The notes under the pieces were generated by a model. The model was not told the origin of the DNA, did not search any database, and was given only the letters and a program-made list of their open reading frames with translations. Below, in pieces: positions 7,898 through 16,545 of a stretch of DNA of 37,597 bases. Origin of the DNA: a virus. Positions within the stretch are counted from its first letter, which is position 1. The number at the start of each line of letters is the position of its first letter. The stretch spans positions 1 through 37,597 of the IMG/VR virus record IMGVR_UViG_3300036846_000673. The stretch is one strand, 5' to 3'. Position numbers and translations under genes: made by a program.

Positions 7898-9301
7898 TCA
7901 CCCAGTCTCGTCTTGAAACTTTTCGAAGAGCCCGCGCAGTTCAAGCGCCGGGCCTTGGCTACCGTCCGACATGATCGGCGTTGCGAGATAGGCGTCGCGG
8001 TCGATCTTCCACCCGCTGAGCTTCGCGGCGCGCTCGCCCTGCGGTCCGCGGTCGCCCTGCGCTCCGCGCTCGCCGCGCACGCCCGCGATGCCGCGCTGGC
8101 CCTGCCGCGTGAGCAATTGCCAGCCCTCGCCCGGGCACGGTCCCGGATCGTTGCGGCGCGCGATAAAGCTGCCCCCGTTGAGCGCGACAATGTCTAACGC
8201 GAAATAAGCCGTGTCGGCCTCGAAGGTGCCGCGCGGAATCGGCGTCGCCGCATCGCGCCCGCCGACGGCGAGGCATGCCCATTCATCTGAGTTGCCGGGC
8301 GGACGCCCGGTGTCGCGCAAAGCCTGATAGGTGCCGCCGAGATGAGTCACCACATCGCCAACGTAATGCACCCCGTCTTTCCACGCCTGGGCGATCTTGA
8401 GCTTGCCAACCGGCCCCTCGGCGCCCCGCTCGCCCGGCAGACCGCGCTCGCCCGCCGGACCAGCCTTGCCGATCTCGCCGCGCTCGCCACGCTCGCCACG
8501 CTCTCCCCGCGCTCCTGGGATGCCGCCTTCGCCGCGCGGGCCGATCGGACCGATGTCGCCACGTTCGCCCGATGCACCGGGTGCCCCAGGCAGCCCCCGC
8601 TCGCCACGTTCGCCCGCCGATCCGACGGCACCGGCCTCGCCGCGCGGACCGGCCTCTCCCGTGGCTCCGGAGGCTCCCGGCGCGCCCGTTTCGCCGGGCG
8701 GCCCAGAGGCGCCCGTCGGCCCAATCTCGCCCGCTGGCCCGCGCTCACCCGCCGGGCCGGCCTCTCCTGCCGCGCCGCGCTCGCCGACGGCGCCCGGGTC
8801 GCCAGGACCGCCCGGCGGACCGACAGGTCCGCGCTCGCCGACTGGCCCCGCCGGACCGACGGCACCGGGCTCGCCCTGCATCCCGCGCTCGCCAACCGGA
8901 CCCTGCTTGCCGATAGGACCCTCATCGCCGCGCACGCCCGGAAGTCCACGCAAACCTTGCTGACCTTGCAGCCCCGTCTCGCCGCGCTCGCCGATCGGAC
9001 CGGCTTCGCCGCGCGCGCCCGCCGGGCCGTCCGGACCGCGCGGACCGTCGGCGCCGTTGCGCACCAACGCCAACCGCGATTCCGTCTTGGTCGTCACCAT
9101 CTCGCGCAGCGTCAGCATCTCGGCGCGCATCTCCGCGATCGCCGCGCGCGCCTGGGCCGTGATCAGTTCGCGATCGCGGGCAGCCTGCTCGCGCTCAGTC
9201 TCAAGCAGTTCGCCGAGCGCCTCGCGCCAAGCATCAACTAACGCGTCGGCGGCGGTACCGGGAGGCGGCTGCCATGATGTGCTTGAGTTCTCTTCTAACA
9301 T
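7898..9301 (-). CDS. Collagen-like repeat protein with carbohydrate-binding-like modules
   Basis: A 467-residue protein starting at the ATG at 9301 (MLEENSSTSWQPPPGTAADA). Residues about 25-75 are a helical, Glu/Ala/Arg-rich segment (LGELLETEREQAARDRELIT) that could trimerise as a coiled coil. Residues 80-310 are about 75 uninterrupted Gly-X-Y triplets, mostly GERG, GPAG, GEAG and GAPG. Then follow two aromatic modules, AWKDGVHYVGDVVTHLGGTY and DTAYFALDIVALNGGSFIAR, each with the W/Y...G....GG.....R pattern of type-3 chitin-binding-like (CBM5/12-like) modules, separated by a second short collagen block. The whole resembles a fibrous virion appendage that contacts glycans. It sits between portal and connector, and its start overlaps the portal C-terminus by 68 bases in a different frame. 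The frame stays open upstream of 9301, but there it encodes Arg-rich shadow sequence. Confidence 0.85.
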   Translation of the reverse strand: MLEENSSTSWQPPPGTAADALVDAWREALGELLETEREQAARDRELITAQARAAIAEMRAEMLTLREMVTTKTESRLALVRNGADGPRGPDGPAGARGEAGPIGERGETGLQGQQGLRGLPGVRGDEGPIGKQGPVGERGMQGEPGAVGPAGPVGERGPVGPPGGPGDPGAVGERGAAGEAGPAGERGPAGEIGPTGASGPPGETGAPGASGATGEAGPRGEAGAVGSAGERGERGLPGAPGASGERGDIGPIGPRGEGGIPGARGERGERGERGEIGKAGPAGERGLPGERGAEGPVGKLKIAQAWKDGVHYVGDVVTHLGGTYQALRDTGRPPGNSDEWACLAVGGRDAATPIPRGTFEADTAYFALDIVALNGGSFIARRNDPGPCPGEGWQLLTRQGQRGIAGVRGERGAQGDRGPQGERAAKLSGWKIDRDAYLATPIMSDGSQGPALELRGLFEKFQDETG

Positions 9302-10694
9302 CTTCGCTGGCCTGTTTGGTTGGTACGGGTTCCGCTGGTGGCTTTTCGCCGGGCGGTGGCTTTTCCCCGGGCTTAGGCGCTGGCGGCGCGCCCGGCGGCG
9401 CGCCCGGTCCAGGCGACGCTGGCGCTGGAATCCCGGCCGCAGCGGATAAGGGCACGACCTGTTGTTGGACGCGCGGCTCGTCACCAAATTTAACTTTGTC
9501 GAGACCTTCGAGCGCGCGGGCTTCGTTTGGTGCGTAGATTCCGCCCTGCACGCCGCGCGCCAGCGCCTCGATTCTTTCCTTCTGCGCCGACCGCAACAGC
9601 GCCGCGGTATCGAATTCGCAATATTCTTCGGGCTGGCCCTTGAGCGCGAACAACACGCCAAATGCTTCCTCGATGTGATTGAGCGCAAAGCCCAGGCCGG
9701 TCGCGATCCAGAACTGCATCAGGGCTTCGGTCGATCCGAATGTTGTTCCGCCGAGGCCGAGGATTTGCATCGGGATGCGGAAGGCAAGCGCGATATGCTC
9801 TTCGGATAGCTTCATCATCTCGGCCAGCTGGGCGTCCTTGCCGCCGACCGACCAGGGCTGAACCTTCAGGCCAGCTGTGAGGATCGGCGTTCCGCCAGCG
9901 TTCAATGATCGTGACATCTCATTCCACCGATCACGGAGGCTCTGAACCTGATCTTTATCGAGCACAAGGTCTGTTGTCAGCACCGCGCTCGGCCGCGCTT
10001 GGTTGTTGTAGAAGTTCAATTGTTGCTGGCTGATGGCTTCGCTGACGCCAATGTCGTTGAGCGCCGCCAGCAACGGCGACTGCCCCCAAAGCGGGAATGG
10101 ATAGCGCCGGGTTCGATCGGCGTGCAACTTGATATGCAGCACGTCACGTTGCGGACCTATCAGCGGCTTCTCGTCGAGCCGCCGCGCGATGACTTGATTA
10201 CCATACAGCCGGTAAAACACCTCACCGTCGACGGAAAGCTGCGGGCGCGACAAGTACGAATCCATCAAATGCAATTCGTTGATCTCGTAGCGGTCATTGC
10301 GCAGCGCGAGGGCGTAGGCGTTGCCCTCAAGATATAACAGCCGCGTCGCGTTCAGCAGAAAGTCGGAGATGGATTGATAGTTGTTTGGAACGCGCAGGAC
10401 GCGCGCCAGCGCTGAATTCTTGACGCGTTCGCGGCCACCCTTGTCGTTCGTTCGCCAGTGGCCGCCGGGACACATCGCAACTGTCTGGCTGTAGGCCGAG
10501 ACGCACGCTTCTACCAGGGCCGAGCTTGTCGACCAAGGCTGGACGTTATTGCCGGTCTGCCACCAGTTCGTCGGCGACCCGTCCGGCAGCCAGCCGCCAG
10601 AGTATGGCAGATAGTAGGGGCCGGGCCGAGGGGCGCCCTCGACCGCGCGCAGCACACTTTGCCACGCGCGTGCTACAAGATCGCGAGCGCCCAT
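9234..10694 (-). CDS. Portal protein (HK97 gp3-like)
   Basis: A 486-residue protein starting at the ATG at 10694 (MGARDLVARAWQSVLRAVEG). It carries the layout of HK97-type portal proteins: LVEACVSAYSQTVAMCPGGH, then NATRLLYLEGNAYALALRND, then DVLHIKLHADRTRRYPFPLW (the 'H.....d...G.SPL' region), and ISQQQLNFYNNQARPSAVLT. This is followed by the wing and the crown-like Pro-rich C-terminus. Dodecamers of the portal form the vertex through which TerL pumps DNA. The C-terminal 60 residues are a Pro/Gly/Lys tail (PGPGAPPGAPPAPKPGEKPP). The gene starts 7 bases after the 95-residue gene. Portal lies downstream of the capsid gene here, whereas the common HK97 order is portal-protease-capsid. Confidence 0.9.
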   Translation of the reverse strand: MGARDLVARAWQSVLRAVEGAPRPGPYYLPYSGGWLPDGSPTNWWQTGNNVQPWSTSSALVEACVSAYSQTVAMCPGGHWRTNDKGGRERVKNSALARVLRVPNNYQSISDFLLNATRLLYLEGNAYALALRNDRYEINELHLMDSYLSRPQLSVDGEVFYRLYGNQVIARRLDEKPLIGPQRDVLHIKLHADRTRRYPFPLWGQSPLLAALNDIGVSEAISQQQLNFYNNQARPSAVLTTDLVLDKDQVQSLRDRWNEMSRSLNAGGTPILTAGLKVQPWSVGGKDAQLAEMMKLSEEHIALAFRIPMQILGLGGTTFGSTEALMQFWIATGLGFALNHIEEAFGVLFALKGQPEEYCEFDTAALLRSAQKERIEALARGVQGGIYAPNEARALEGLDKVKFGDEPRVQQQVVPLSAAAGIPAPASPGPGAPPGAPPAPKPGEKPPPGEKPPAEPVPTKQASEDVRRELKHIMAAASRYRRRRVS

Positions 10695-10701
10695 TTCACA
10701 T

Positions 10702-10989
10702 TCAGCCTGTCTTCGCGGGAGTGGCTTGCCGCGTCTGGTATGCAGTGCCAGCGGCCGGTTTCTTGGCCTCCAGCGCCTTGTTCGCAAGCACGCCTGGATC
10801 GAGGTCCGATCCGTCCGGCTCATGCTCGGCAAAGTGCGCGCCGAGCACCGCCAAGTCATTTTCTTCTTGAGTTGGCGTTGGCTTGCCCTTCACCCGTTCG
10901 AGGAATTCCTGCTTGGACTTCTCGCTCACCTTGCGATCTTCAGCAAGCTGCTTCTTCGCAGCTTCGTTTTCGGGAGGTTGGTCAGCCAT
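10702..10989 (-). CDS. Small charged protein between capsid and portal, unknown function
   Basis: A 95-residue, highly charged, hydrophilic protein with no membrane segment. The first half is helical (ENEAAKKQLAEDRKVSEKSK, then QEFLERVKGKPTPTQEENDL). The second half contains AVLGAHFAEHEPDGSDLDPG and ends in a basic tail. I do not recognise a family. The location between the major capsid and portal genes suggests a scaffold-like or head-completion role, as short charged helical proteins are often found there. It has AGGAG 6 bases upstream of its ATG at 10989, so it is well set up for translation. Its stop is 7 bases ahead of the portal start. Confidence 0.6.
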   Translation of the reverse strand: MADQPPENEAAKKQLAEDRKVSEKSKQEFLERVKGKPTPTQEENDLAVLGAHFAEHEPDGSDLDPGVLANKALEAKKPAAGTAYQTRQATPAKTG

Positions 10990-11029
10990 GGGGATTGCTC
11001 CTGTGTGTGGTTACGGGTATATTCGTCGA

Positions 11030-11101
11030 TGAGGCGGCGGTCGGGTGCCAAAGAAGAGATGAAACCCAGAGATCGTTTGCGCTCGAAGCTCCGCCGCCTC
11101 A
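11030..11101 (-). repeat. Inverted repeat between capsid and the small charged gene
   Basis: An 11-base perfect inverted repeat (TGAGGCGGCGG at 11030-11040; CCGCCGCCTCA at 11091-11101) lies in the 129-base gap after the capsid stop, enclosing about 50 bases. There is no T run after it, so it is more likely an mRNA processing or stability element than a terminator. No gene fits this gap convincingly. Confidence 0.45.
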
Positions 11102-11118
11102 CCACTCTCTCAACTCGC

Positions 11119-14100
11119 TTAGCTCCAAGTTGTTGCTTGAGTCCAAGCAATCGTTCCAGCGCGACGCTGAACCCAATTGAGCGGCATCACCATTCTTAGG
11201 GCGATGCTATCTGTTTGGAACAGCGAACGTTGCGGAGCAGCAACAACACCAGGCGACCCAGGACCAACCAAATCAAGCGGGTTCGTGTCTTCCATATGGA
11301 GCGTCGCCTGATCGCTCAATTCCAGACGTGGTGCTTCTCCGCCAACAACAACAAAATCGGCAGCATCGATCAAGATCATCGTATGCGGCGCGACCGTCAC
11401 CGAGTCGATGATCGGAATGGTGTTGAGCGTCCCATTCCTGATCTCATCGCGGAACGGGAAGATACCAGTGTTGGGCGCGGACGCCAGCGATGCAGAAAGA
11501 ATATCGCCGGGGTTCAGGAGCCACGTCGGCTCACGCAGATTGCCGAACGTGCTGGCCACGAGCGCCTGGGTCACCAGCTTTATATCGCCGATGAGCGCCG
11601 GAAGTCCGCCGCCCGCAGTCGGCGTGAGTCCAGCAACACCATTCAACAAACCGGGCGGCCGGATCACGGTCGCCGGATTGGCATCAAGCAAAACGGTGTC
11701 GATCGCGACGGCCGTATCGATCTGCACCGCCTCGCGCAACAGACCTTCGATCGCAGGGATGCTGTGATCATTCATCTCACGGGTCCAAACTGAGATGACC
11801 GCGACCTTCTTAGGCGTGAGCGTCTGTGACGCGAATGCGCCCTGCCGCACGGGGATCGCCATGCCCTCACCAACAAACGAACCGGCGATGGTAGGAGTTC
11901 GCTGGCGCGTCGGGATGATGATGCGCCCGGCGTTCCCAAAGTTGAGCGTCAGTCCTCTGGCAGCTAGCCGCCGCAGGATCGCCTTCGGGTAGAGTAGGTC
12001 CATAAAATCAGTGTAGATTTGTTGGACCAGTTCCGCCGCCCATCCGGTGACGGTGGTCATGGCCGGTGCGGACGCTGCGCGAAGCACGATTTCGCAGATT
12101 CCCTTGGTCGGCTCGTCGTCGCCGTAGATGCGCTGCCGGATTTCATCGGCTTGCCGTCCCGTCGTCTTGACGAAGTACGCCACGACTCCGGCGCGAATGA
12201 TGTAGTCCAAAGAGCTTAGCTCTTCGGCTTTCTTGCGGGCCGGCGGCAGAACGATGTCCTTCTCGCGATCGCGCCGGGACGAGATCGCCAACGTCAGCGC
12301 GCGGCTGCGCGTGCCGCCATTGTCGCCGCTGCCGTTGTCGGCCGTGCGGCCGAGCGCCTTCTCGGAGTCTTTCAGCACCGCGTGCTGCTTCTCAAGTTGC
12401 AGGATCGTCGCGTTGAGATCACTGCTCGTCTGAACGTCGGCGTCACTCACGTTCGAGTCGTCGATCTTATCCAAGTGCGCTTGGAGGGCGTCGCGCTTTT
12501 CAAGCAACGCTGCCTCGATGTCCGTAATTCTTTGAGCGAGCGGCGTCATGGCCGTGCCCTTTCCTTTCGAAGATGTGTCGGCGTGCTTGCCAGTGAGCCC
12601 GCGCTGAATGACCGCGTCTTTTTTGCCGTGCTTGGCGAAGACGATGTCGAGTGTTTGCGGGGAAACCTTTAGCGATTTGGCGATGGCCAGTGCGTTCGCA
12701 TTCGCCGGCACCGCCACCAGCGATGTTTCGATGAGTTCTTGCCGAATGAAGCGCATGCCTGCCCAGGCGCCATCGTCTGACTTGCGCATTTCGCTTTGCA
12801 AGTCTCGGAAGCCGACGCTCACGGCCCGGAGTACGCCCGCCTCGATCAGCTTTCTGATCTCGTCGATGCGAGGTGACGTGCCTTCGGGCGCCAGTTTCAG
12901 CTGGCCGCGCAGGCTGCGATCTTCGACCCGCAGGTTCTTCCACGTGCCGATCGGGAATCCCGGGTTGTGGTTGAACAGGGCGATGGGATTTTTCTGGAAC
13001 GAAACTGTATCCCACCCGTCTTGTTGGATCACATCCCCCATCCGATCGATGCTCTCATCGGACAGGATAAAGTCCATGCCGTGCACTTCTTCCGCGTGCG
13101 TCTTGCGCCGGACTGCGGCCTTGGCCGCGCGATTCTCCCACGCCATTTGACAGGCTTCGAGCGCGTCGTCGTCGTCGACGCTGGCATCGTTGTCGGTGAC
13201 CTGATCAACGCAGCGGTCGAGAAAATCGTCCTGGCCCTCATCGTCGTCCGGATCGGGAATGTCGTCCGGATCAACTTGCTTGCCGGTGTGGTGCGCGTCC
13301 CTCCACATCGTCATACAAGCGGCGACGGCTTGCTCTTGCGGGCGCTCGGTGCCGCCGCCCTGGCCCATTAGATCGGGCACACAGCGGGCCATCCAGTCCT
13401 CTTGCGTCTCTTCTTTTCCTGGCTTGATCGGCATGGCGTTGCCTTTCTCTTCGTTGCTGTCATCGCCGCTCTTGGGCGCTTCGCTCGCCGGCTTCTTACC
13501 GGCGCCGCCCGTCCACTTCTCAGCTTCGGCGATCAGCTTGGTTATCGAGATATCGACGCGGGCGACCTTGACGCTCTTGTCGTCGTGCAGATTGTTGTCC
13601 TTGGCGTCGACGCCCAGCTGTCCGGCCCAGGTGTGATGCCCGTCCAGAATGTAGTCGTCCCGCGAGACGACCAGCCTTTTGTAGAAGCCTTCTTTCTTGA
13701 TGCGCTTCATTGCGGCGGCGACTTTTTCTCCGCTGATCTCGTTCTGGGTCGCGCGCAGGTTGGCCGCGTATTCCTTGTCCTTCTCGACCTTATAACCTTC
13801 GCCCTTCAGATACTTGATGAAGGCCTTTGTTTGCTTGGCCGGAATCACCGGCATTTCGACGCGGGGGATTCCCTTGCTCTCGGCGCAGAACAGGTTGGTG
13901 CCTTCGACCGAGACGTTGCACAGATTGAACACGGGCGGCGTCTTGCCCGACGCTTCCATCTTGGCAGCGGTCTTGCCCAAGAGCTTGATCAGCGTCGAGA
14001 CTTGCTTTGGTTGGTGTAGCTCGACCTTGCGATTCTCGAACAGCGCCCGTTGCGCGTCGTAAACGCTTGGCGTGTGGATGACGCCGTCCTTGACGTAGGC

Positions 14101-14472
14101 GTCCTTCGAGTAGCCCTCGCCCGGGTGCCCGTCGGAGCCGTTGCCGCCGCCGTCGCCACCGCCGTCGGTCCACTTGCCGCTCTCGTCCCGGGGCTCGTCG
14201 GAGACATCGTGGCCACCGCCCGCGCGCAAGGTCGCAAGTCTGGCCAACGTTTGCTGGACTTGCTGCCGCAGCACGGTCCAGGCGGTCGCCTTTTCCTCGG
14301 GCGGCGCTGGCGGCGCGGGCGGCTTGCCCTTATGCGCCGCGCGATGCTTGGCGCGGATCGCCTCGCGGCGCGGGTCGCCCTCAAAGCGCTGCACCGGGCT
14401 CAGCCAGTGCGGCGACTTATCGTCGACCTCCATCTGCAAGATGTCGATCGGTATCCGTTTCGGTTCGGTCAT
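11119..14472 (-). CDS. ParB-like / prohead protease / major capsid fusion protein
   Basis: A 1117-residue reading frame from an ATG at 14472 that overlaps the previous stop as ATGA; an ATG at 14535 is possible but less likely. Domains in order: residues 70-110 hold the shared head tag (QQVQQTLARL, then VSDEPRDESGKWTDGGG). Residues 120-330 hold a module with VSRDDYILDGHHTWAG, the ParB-like 'DG.HR...A' signature. Residues 345-445 are acidic, with two Cys-containing repeats. Residues 463-600 are an HK97-family prohead protease (S78): GMDFILSDESIDRMGDVIQQ, catalytic-type His in LFNHNPGF and Ser in AVSVGFRD. From 642 there is a coiled-coil scaffold-like delta domain, then the HK97-fold capsid (IPVRQGAF, LFQTDSIALRMVMPLNW). 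In-frame ATGs with AG-rich upstream sequence occur at 13434 and 12549, so separate protease and capsid products may also be translated. Maturation would cut the fusion. Confidence 0.8.
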   Translation of the reverse strand: MTEPKRIPIDILQMEVDDKSPHWLSPVQRFEGDPRREAIRAKHRAAHKGKPPAPPAPPEEKATAWTVLRQQVQQTLARLATLRAGGGHDVSDEPRDESGKWTDGGGDGGGNGSDGHPGEGYSKDAYVKDGVIHTPSVYDAQRALFENRKVELHQPKQVSTLIKLLGKTAAKMEASGKTPPVFNLCNVSVEGTNLFCAESKGIPRVEMPVIPAKQTKAFIKYLKGEGYKVEKDKEYAANLRATQNEISGEKVAAAMKRIKKEGFYKRLVVSRDDYILDGHHTWAGQLGVDAKDNNLHDDKSVKVARVDISITKLIAEAEKWTGGAGKKPASEAPKSGDDSNEEKGNAMPIKPGKEETQEDWMARCVPDLMGQGGGTERPQEQAVAACMTMWRDAHHTGKQVDPDDIPDPDDDEGQDDFLDRCVDQVTDNDASVDDDDALEACQMAWENRAAKAAVRRKTHAEEVHGMDFILSDESIDRMGDVIQQDGWDTVSFQKNPIALFNHNPGFPIGTWKNLRVEDRSLRGQLKLAPEGTSPRIDEIRKLIEAGVLRAVSVGFRDLQSEMRKSDDGAWAGMRFIRQELIETSLVAVPANANALAIAKSLKVSPQTLDIVFAKHGKKDAVIQRGLTGKHADTSSKGKGTAMTPLAQRITDIEAALLEKRDALQAHLDKIDDSNVSDADVQTSSDLNATILQLEKQHAVLKDSEKALGRTADNGSGDNGGTRSRALTLAISSRRDREKDIVLPPARKKAEELSSLDYIIRAGVVAYFVKTTGRQADEIRQRIYGDDEPTKGICEIVLRAASAPAMTTVTGWAAELVQQIYTDFMDLLYPKAILRRLAARGLTLNFGNAGRIIIPTRQRTPTIAGSFVGEGMAIPVRQGAFASQTLTPKKVAVISVWTREMNDHSIPAIEGLLREAVQIDTAVAIDTVLLDANPATVIRPPGLLNGVAGLTPTAGGGLPALIGDIKLVTQALVASTFGNLREPTWLLNPGDILSASLASAPNTGIFPFRDEIRNGTLNTIPIIDSVTVAPHTMILIDAADFVVVGGEAPRLELSDQATLHMEDTNPLDLVGPGSPGVVAAPQRSLFQTDSIALRMVMPLNWVQRRAGTIAWTQATTWS

Positions 14473-16247
14473 GCGGCCAACGGGACTTCTTCGAATTCCG
14501 GCGCCTGTTTCGCCCAGGCGTCCCATCCTTTCCACGCGGTGCCAGCCACTACGACCTCTTGCTCGCTGTGGACGTTGATGCCGTAGGCAGGCACCGAGAC
14601 GGCGGCCGTGCGGGGAACCTGGGCGCGCAGCACGACGCGGTTCTTGTCTGCGCCCCAGCCGTTGGCGATGCTAGGCGATACGCTGGTCGAGGCGGCGCCG
14701 TTGCGCACCACGTCGAGCGTCGGCAAATGCTGGTACTTGCCGACCGTGCGGAGCAGTTGCGCCTTCATGTGCGTCATCGCCGCGCTGAATGTTTCCGGCG
14801 TCAATTTGATGCCGCGATAGACATCGAGAGTCTTGATGCCCGCCTTGTCGAGCAGGTATTGCGTCGTCTCCCACTTGGCGCGGACGTATTCCTTGACGCC
14901 ATCATAGCCGCCGACGTTGGCCCAATTGTTGGCGCGAGCGATCAGTTCGGCGCGGTCGATGTCGGTCGATGTCTTGGCGTTGAGCCGTCCGCCCAACTCA
15001 TCAGCGATGGCAACTTGCAACATCTTGCCGCCGTTCGAGGTTGATGAACCCTTCCAATCGCTCCACAAACGATTGTCCATGTCCTTAACCGCTCGCGTCA
15101 ATTCCGGCGTCACTTCACCCTTGAGCACGTTCTTGGCGATCAGCTGGGCGGCGCGCTCGATTGATAGTTGGCGCGCGAGCGCCTGCGTTCGCCTGTAATC
15201 CTCGCCGCTGGTCGCATTGAGCGGATCGAAGGTCTTGGGAAGCGCGACGACTCTCCCCTGCTCGACCGGCGTCTCTTCATTGATCAGTTCGGTGTTGCTC
15301 TTGGTCCACTCGAACTTGCTCTTGTCGGACATGCCGTCGTTCCAGTCGCTTTCCATCATTTCGGTCGCGCTGTCCTCGAAATAGTCGGGCGCATCTAGGC
15401 TATCGCTCTTATGGTCGGACTCCTTGTCGAACGCCTTCTCGATCGCCTTGCTCAACCCGTCGCGCATATCCTCGGTCAGCTGCTCTTCCGGCTTGAGCGG
15501 CTCAATGCCCGGCAGCGTTCCTTGTTCCGGCGGCGGCAGATTGCTCGGCTCCTGCAACTTTTCGTCGTCGAAGTTCACTTCGAACTTGCCTCCGCCGTCG
15601 TACCCATCCTGATAGGTCATCGAGATCGCCGCCATCAGCTGATCTTTGGTGTATGGAATGCGGCCGTCGAACTCGGCGATGAAACCATCGATGGCATCCG
15701 CGGCCCAATCTGTTTCCTTGTTCTCGTTGAAATCGTGGACGACGATTGACTTTGCCTCATCGAGCGCTTGGCCGCTCTCATACCAATTCTGCTTCTCGTT
15801 ATCGATGTAGTTTGACAGGCTTTGCTCTTTGTAGGCTTCGAAGGCGGCCTCTTGGTCAGCTTCGCTGACTTGGTCCCATTCCTCTGGGACGAAATCGCCG
15901 TCCTCATCATCATCAACCGAGCCGCCGCCGATCGTATGGCCGACCGCGTCCGATGCCATCTTGTCCAGCGTCGGCTTCGCGGTCTGGTATTCGCGTTCCA
16001 GCCGTTGCGCGGTGGCCTTGTTCCATTCGTCGCCGCCGACCGAGATCACATGCGGGTCGAGCGCGGGCTCGGCCGCGGGCTTCTCGGCGCCGCCGCCACC
16101 ACCGTCGCCGCCGCCCTCGGTCCATTTGCCCGACTCGTCGCGCGGCTCGTCGGAAACGTCGTGGCCGGCGCCGCGCAAGGCAAGTCGGGCCAGCGTTTGC
16201 TGGACTTGCGACCGCACAACCGCCCAGGACTCCGCCGTTGCTGGCAT
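14469..16247 (-). CDS. Head-tagged protein with a C-terminal ADP-ribosyltransferase domain
   Basis: A 592-residue acidic protein. The N-terminus repeats the tag of the capsid fusion (RSQVQQTLARLA, then DVSDEPRDESGKWTEGGG), the two encoding regions being similar even at the DNA level. Residues 60-330 are an acidic helical region rich in Asp/Glu. The C-terminal 220 residues carry the arrangement of R-S-E-class mono-ADP-ribosyltransferases: Arg in LDVYRGIKL (about 478), Ser-Thr-Ser in GAASTSVSP (about 520), and Glu-Gln-Glu in HSEQEVVV (about 562-564). An E-x-E end is typical of arginine-modifying enzymes. Such enzymes transfer ADP-ribose from NAD to host proteins, and phages are known to carry them (T4 Alt is packaged in the head). 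Packaging here is inferred from the tag and the operon. The gene ends ATGA-coupled to the capsid fusion. Confidence 0.72.
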   Translation of the reverse strand: MPATAESWAVVRSQVQQTLARLALRGAGHDVSDEPRDESGKWTEGGGDGGGGGAEKPAAEPALDPHVISVGGDEWNKATAQRLEREYQTAKPTLDKMASDAVGHTIGGGSVDDDEDGDFVPEEWDQVSEADQEAAFEAYKEQSLSNYIDNEKQNWYESGQALDEAKSIVVHDFNENKETDWAADAIDGFIAEFDGRIPYTKDQLMAAISMTYQDGYDGGGKFEVNFDDEKLQEPSNLPPPEQGTLPGIEPLKPEEQLTEDMRDGLSKAIEKAFDKESDHKSDSLDAPDYFEDSATEMMESDWNDGMSDKSKFEWTKSNTELINEETPVEQGRVVALPKTFDPLNATSGEDYRRTQALARQLSIERAAQLIAKNVLKGEVTPELTRAVKDMDNRLWSDWKGSSTSNGGKMLQVAIADELGGRLNAKTSTDIDRAELIARANNWANVGGYDGVKEYVRAKWETTQYLLDKAGIKTLDVYRGIKLTPETFSAAMTHMKAQLLRTVGKYQHLPTLDVVRNGAASTSVSPSIANGWGADKNRVVLRAQVPRTAAVSVPAYGINVHSEQEVVVAGTAWKGWDAWAKQAPEFEEVPLAA

Positions 16248-16251
16248 CGGC

Positions 16252-16545
16252 CTACATGCAGATGAGCGTGAGGGTGCGATCGGCTTCCTGCTCTATCGGC
16301 GATTCGGCCGAGCCCGATCTGACGGCTACGTAGGTGGCTGCTTGCGTGACCGCCGAGTCGACCATGATCGCGCAGCCGGGCTTTATGGCACCGTTTATGT
16401 TGTCGTCAGAAATCATGAAGCTGACATTGGCAGGCGTCCAATCAATGGGCGCCAGAATCAACAAGACCGATCTGGCCGAGAGATCGCCGGAACTCGATAG
16501 AGATTCCCCGGCCGGGATCGTGAGGTGGAGCGTTAGCTTAGGCAT
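16252..16545 (-). CDS. Small beta-rich head-associated protein, putative decoration protein
   Basis: A 97-residue protein starting MPKLTLHLTIPAGESLSSSG. Alternating hydrophobic strands and the blocks APIDWTPANVSFMISDDN and ATYVAVRSGSAESPIEQEA resemble a widespread small phage protein type with an 'I.aG.slS....' start, an 'dWTpA.vsF.iS.DG' block and a final 'lRSG....p..Q.a.R' block. These appear beside capsid genes and are believed to sit on the head surface, but a specific function is not established. It overlaps the stop of the TPR-glycosyltransferase by 8 bases and ends 4 bases before the ADP-ribosyltransferase protein begins, so all three are likely co-translated. Confidence 0.55.
   Translation of the reverse strand: MPKLTLHLTIPAGESLSSSGDLSARSVLLILAPIDWTPANVSFMISDDNINGAIKPGCAIMVDSAVTQAATYVAVRSGSAESPIEQEADRTLTLICM

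Noticed and set aside
8340-9060. Regular 9-base periodic repeats resembling a repeat array
   Set aside because: Explained by Gly-X-Y codons of the collagen-like gene on the minus strand.
10926-11150. 74-codon minus-strand frame between capsid and the small charged gene
   Set aside because: Arg-rich, overlaps the capsid end and the well-started gene at 10989, and contains the inverted repeat.
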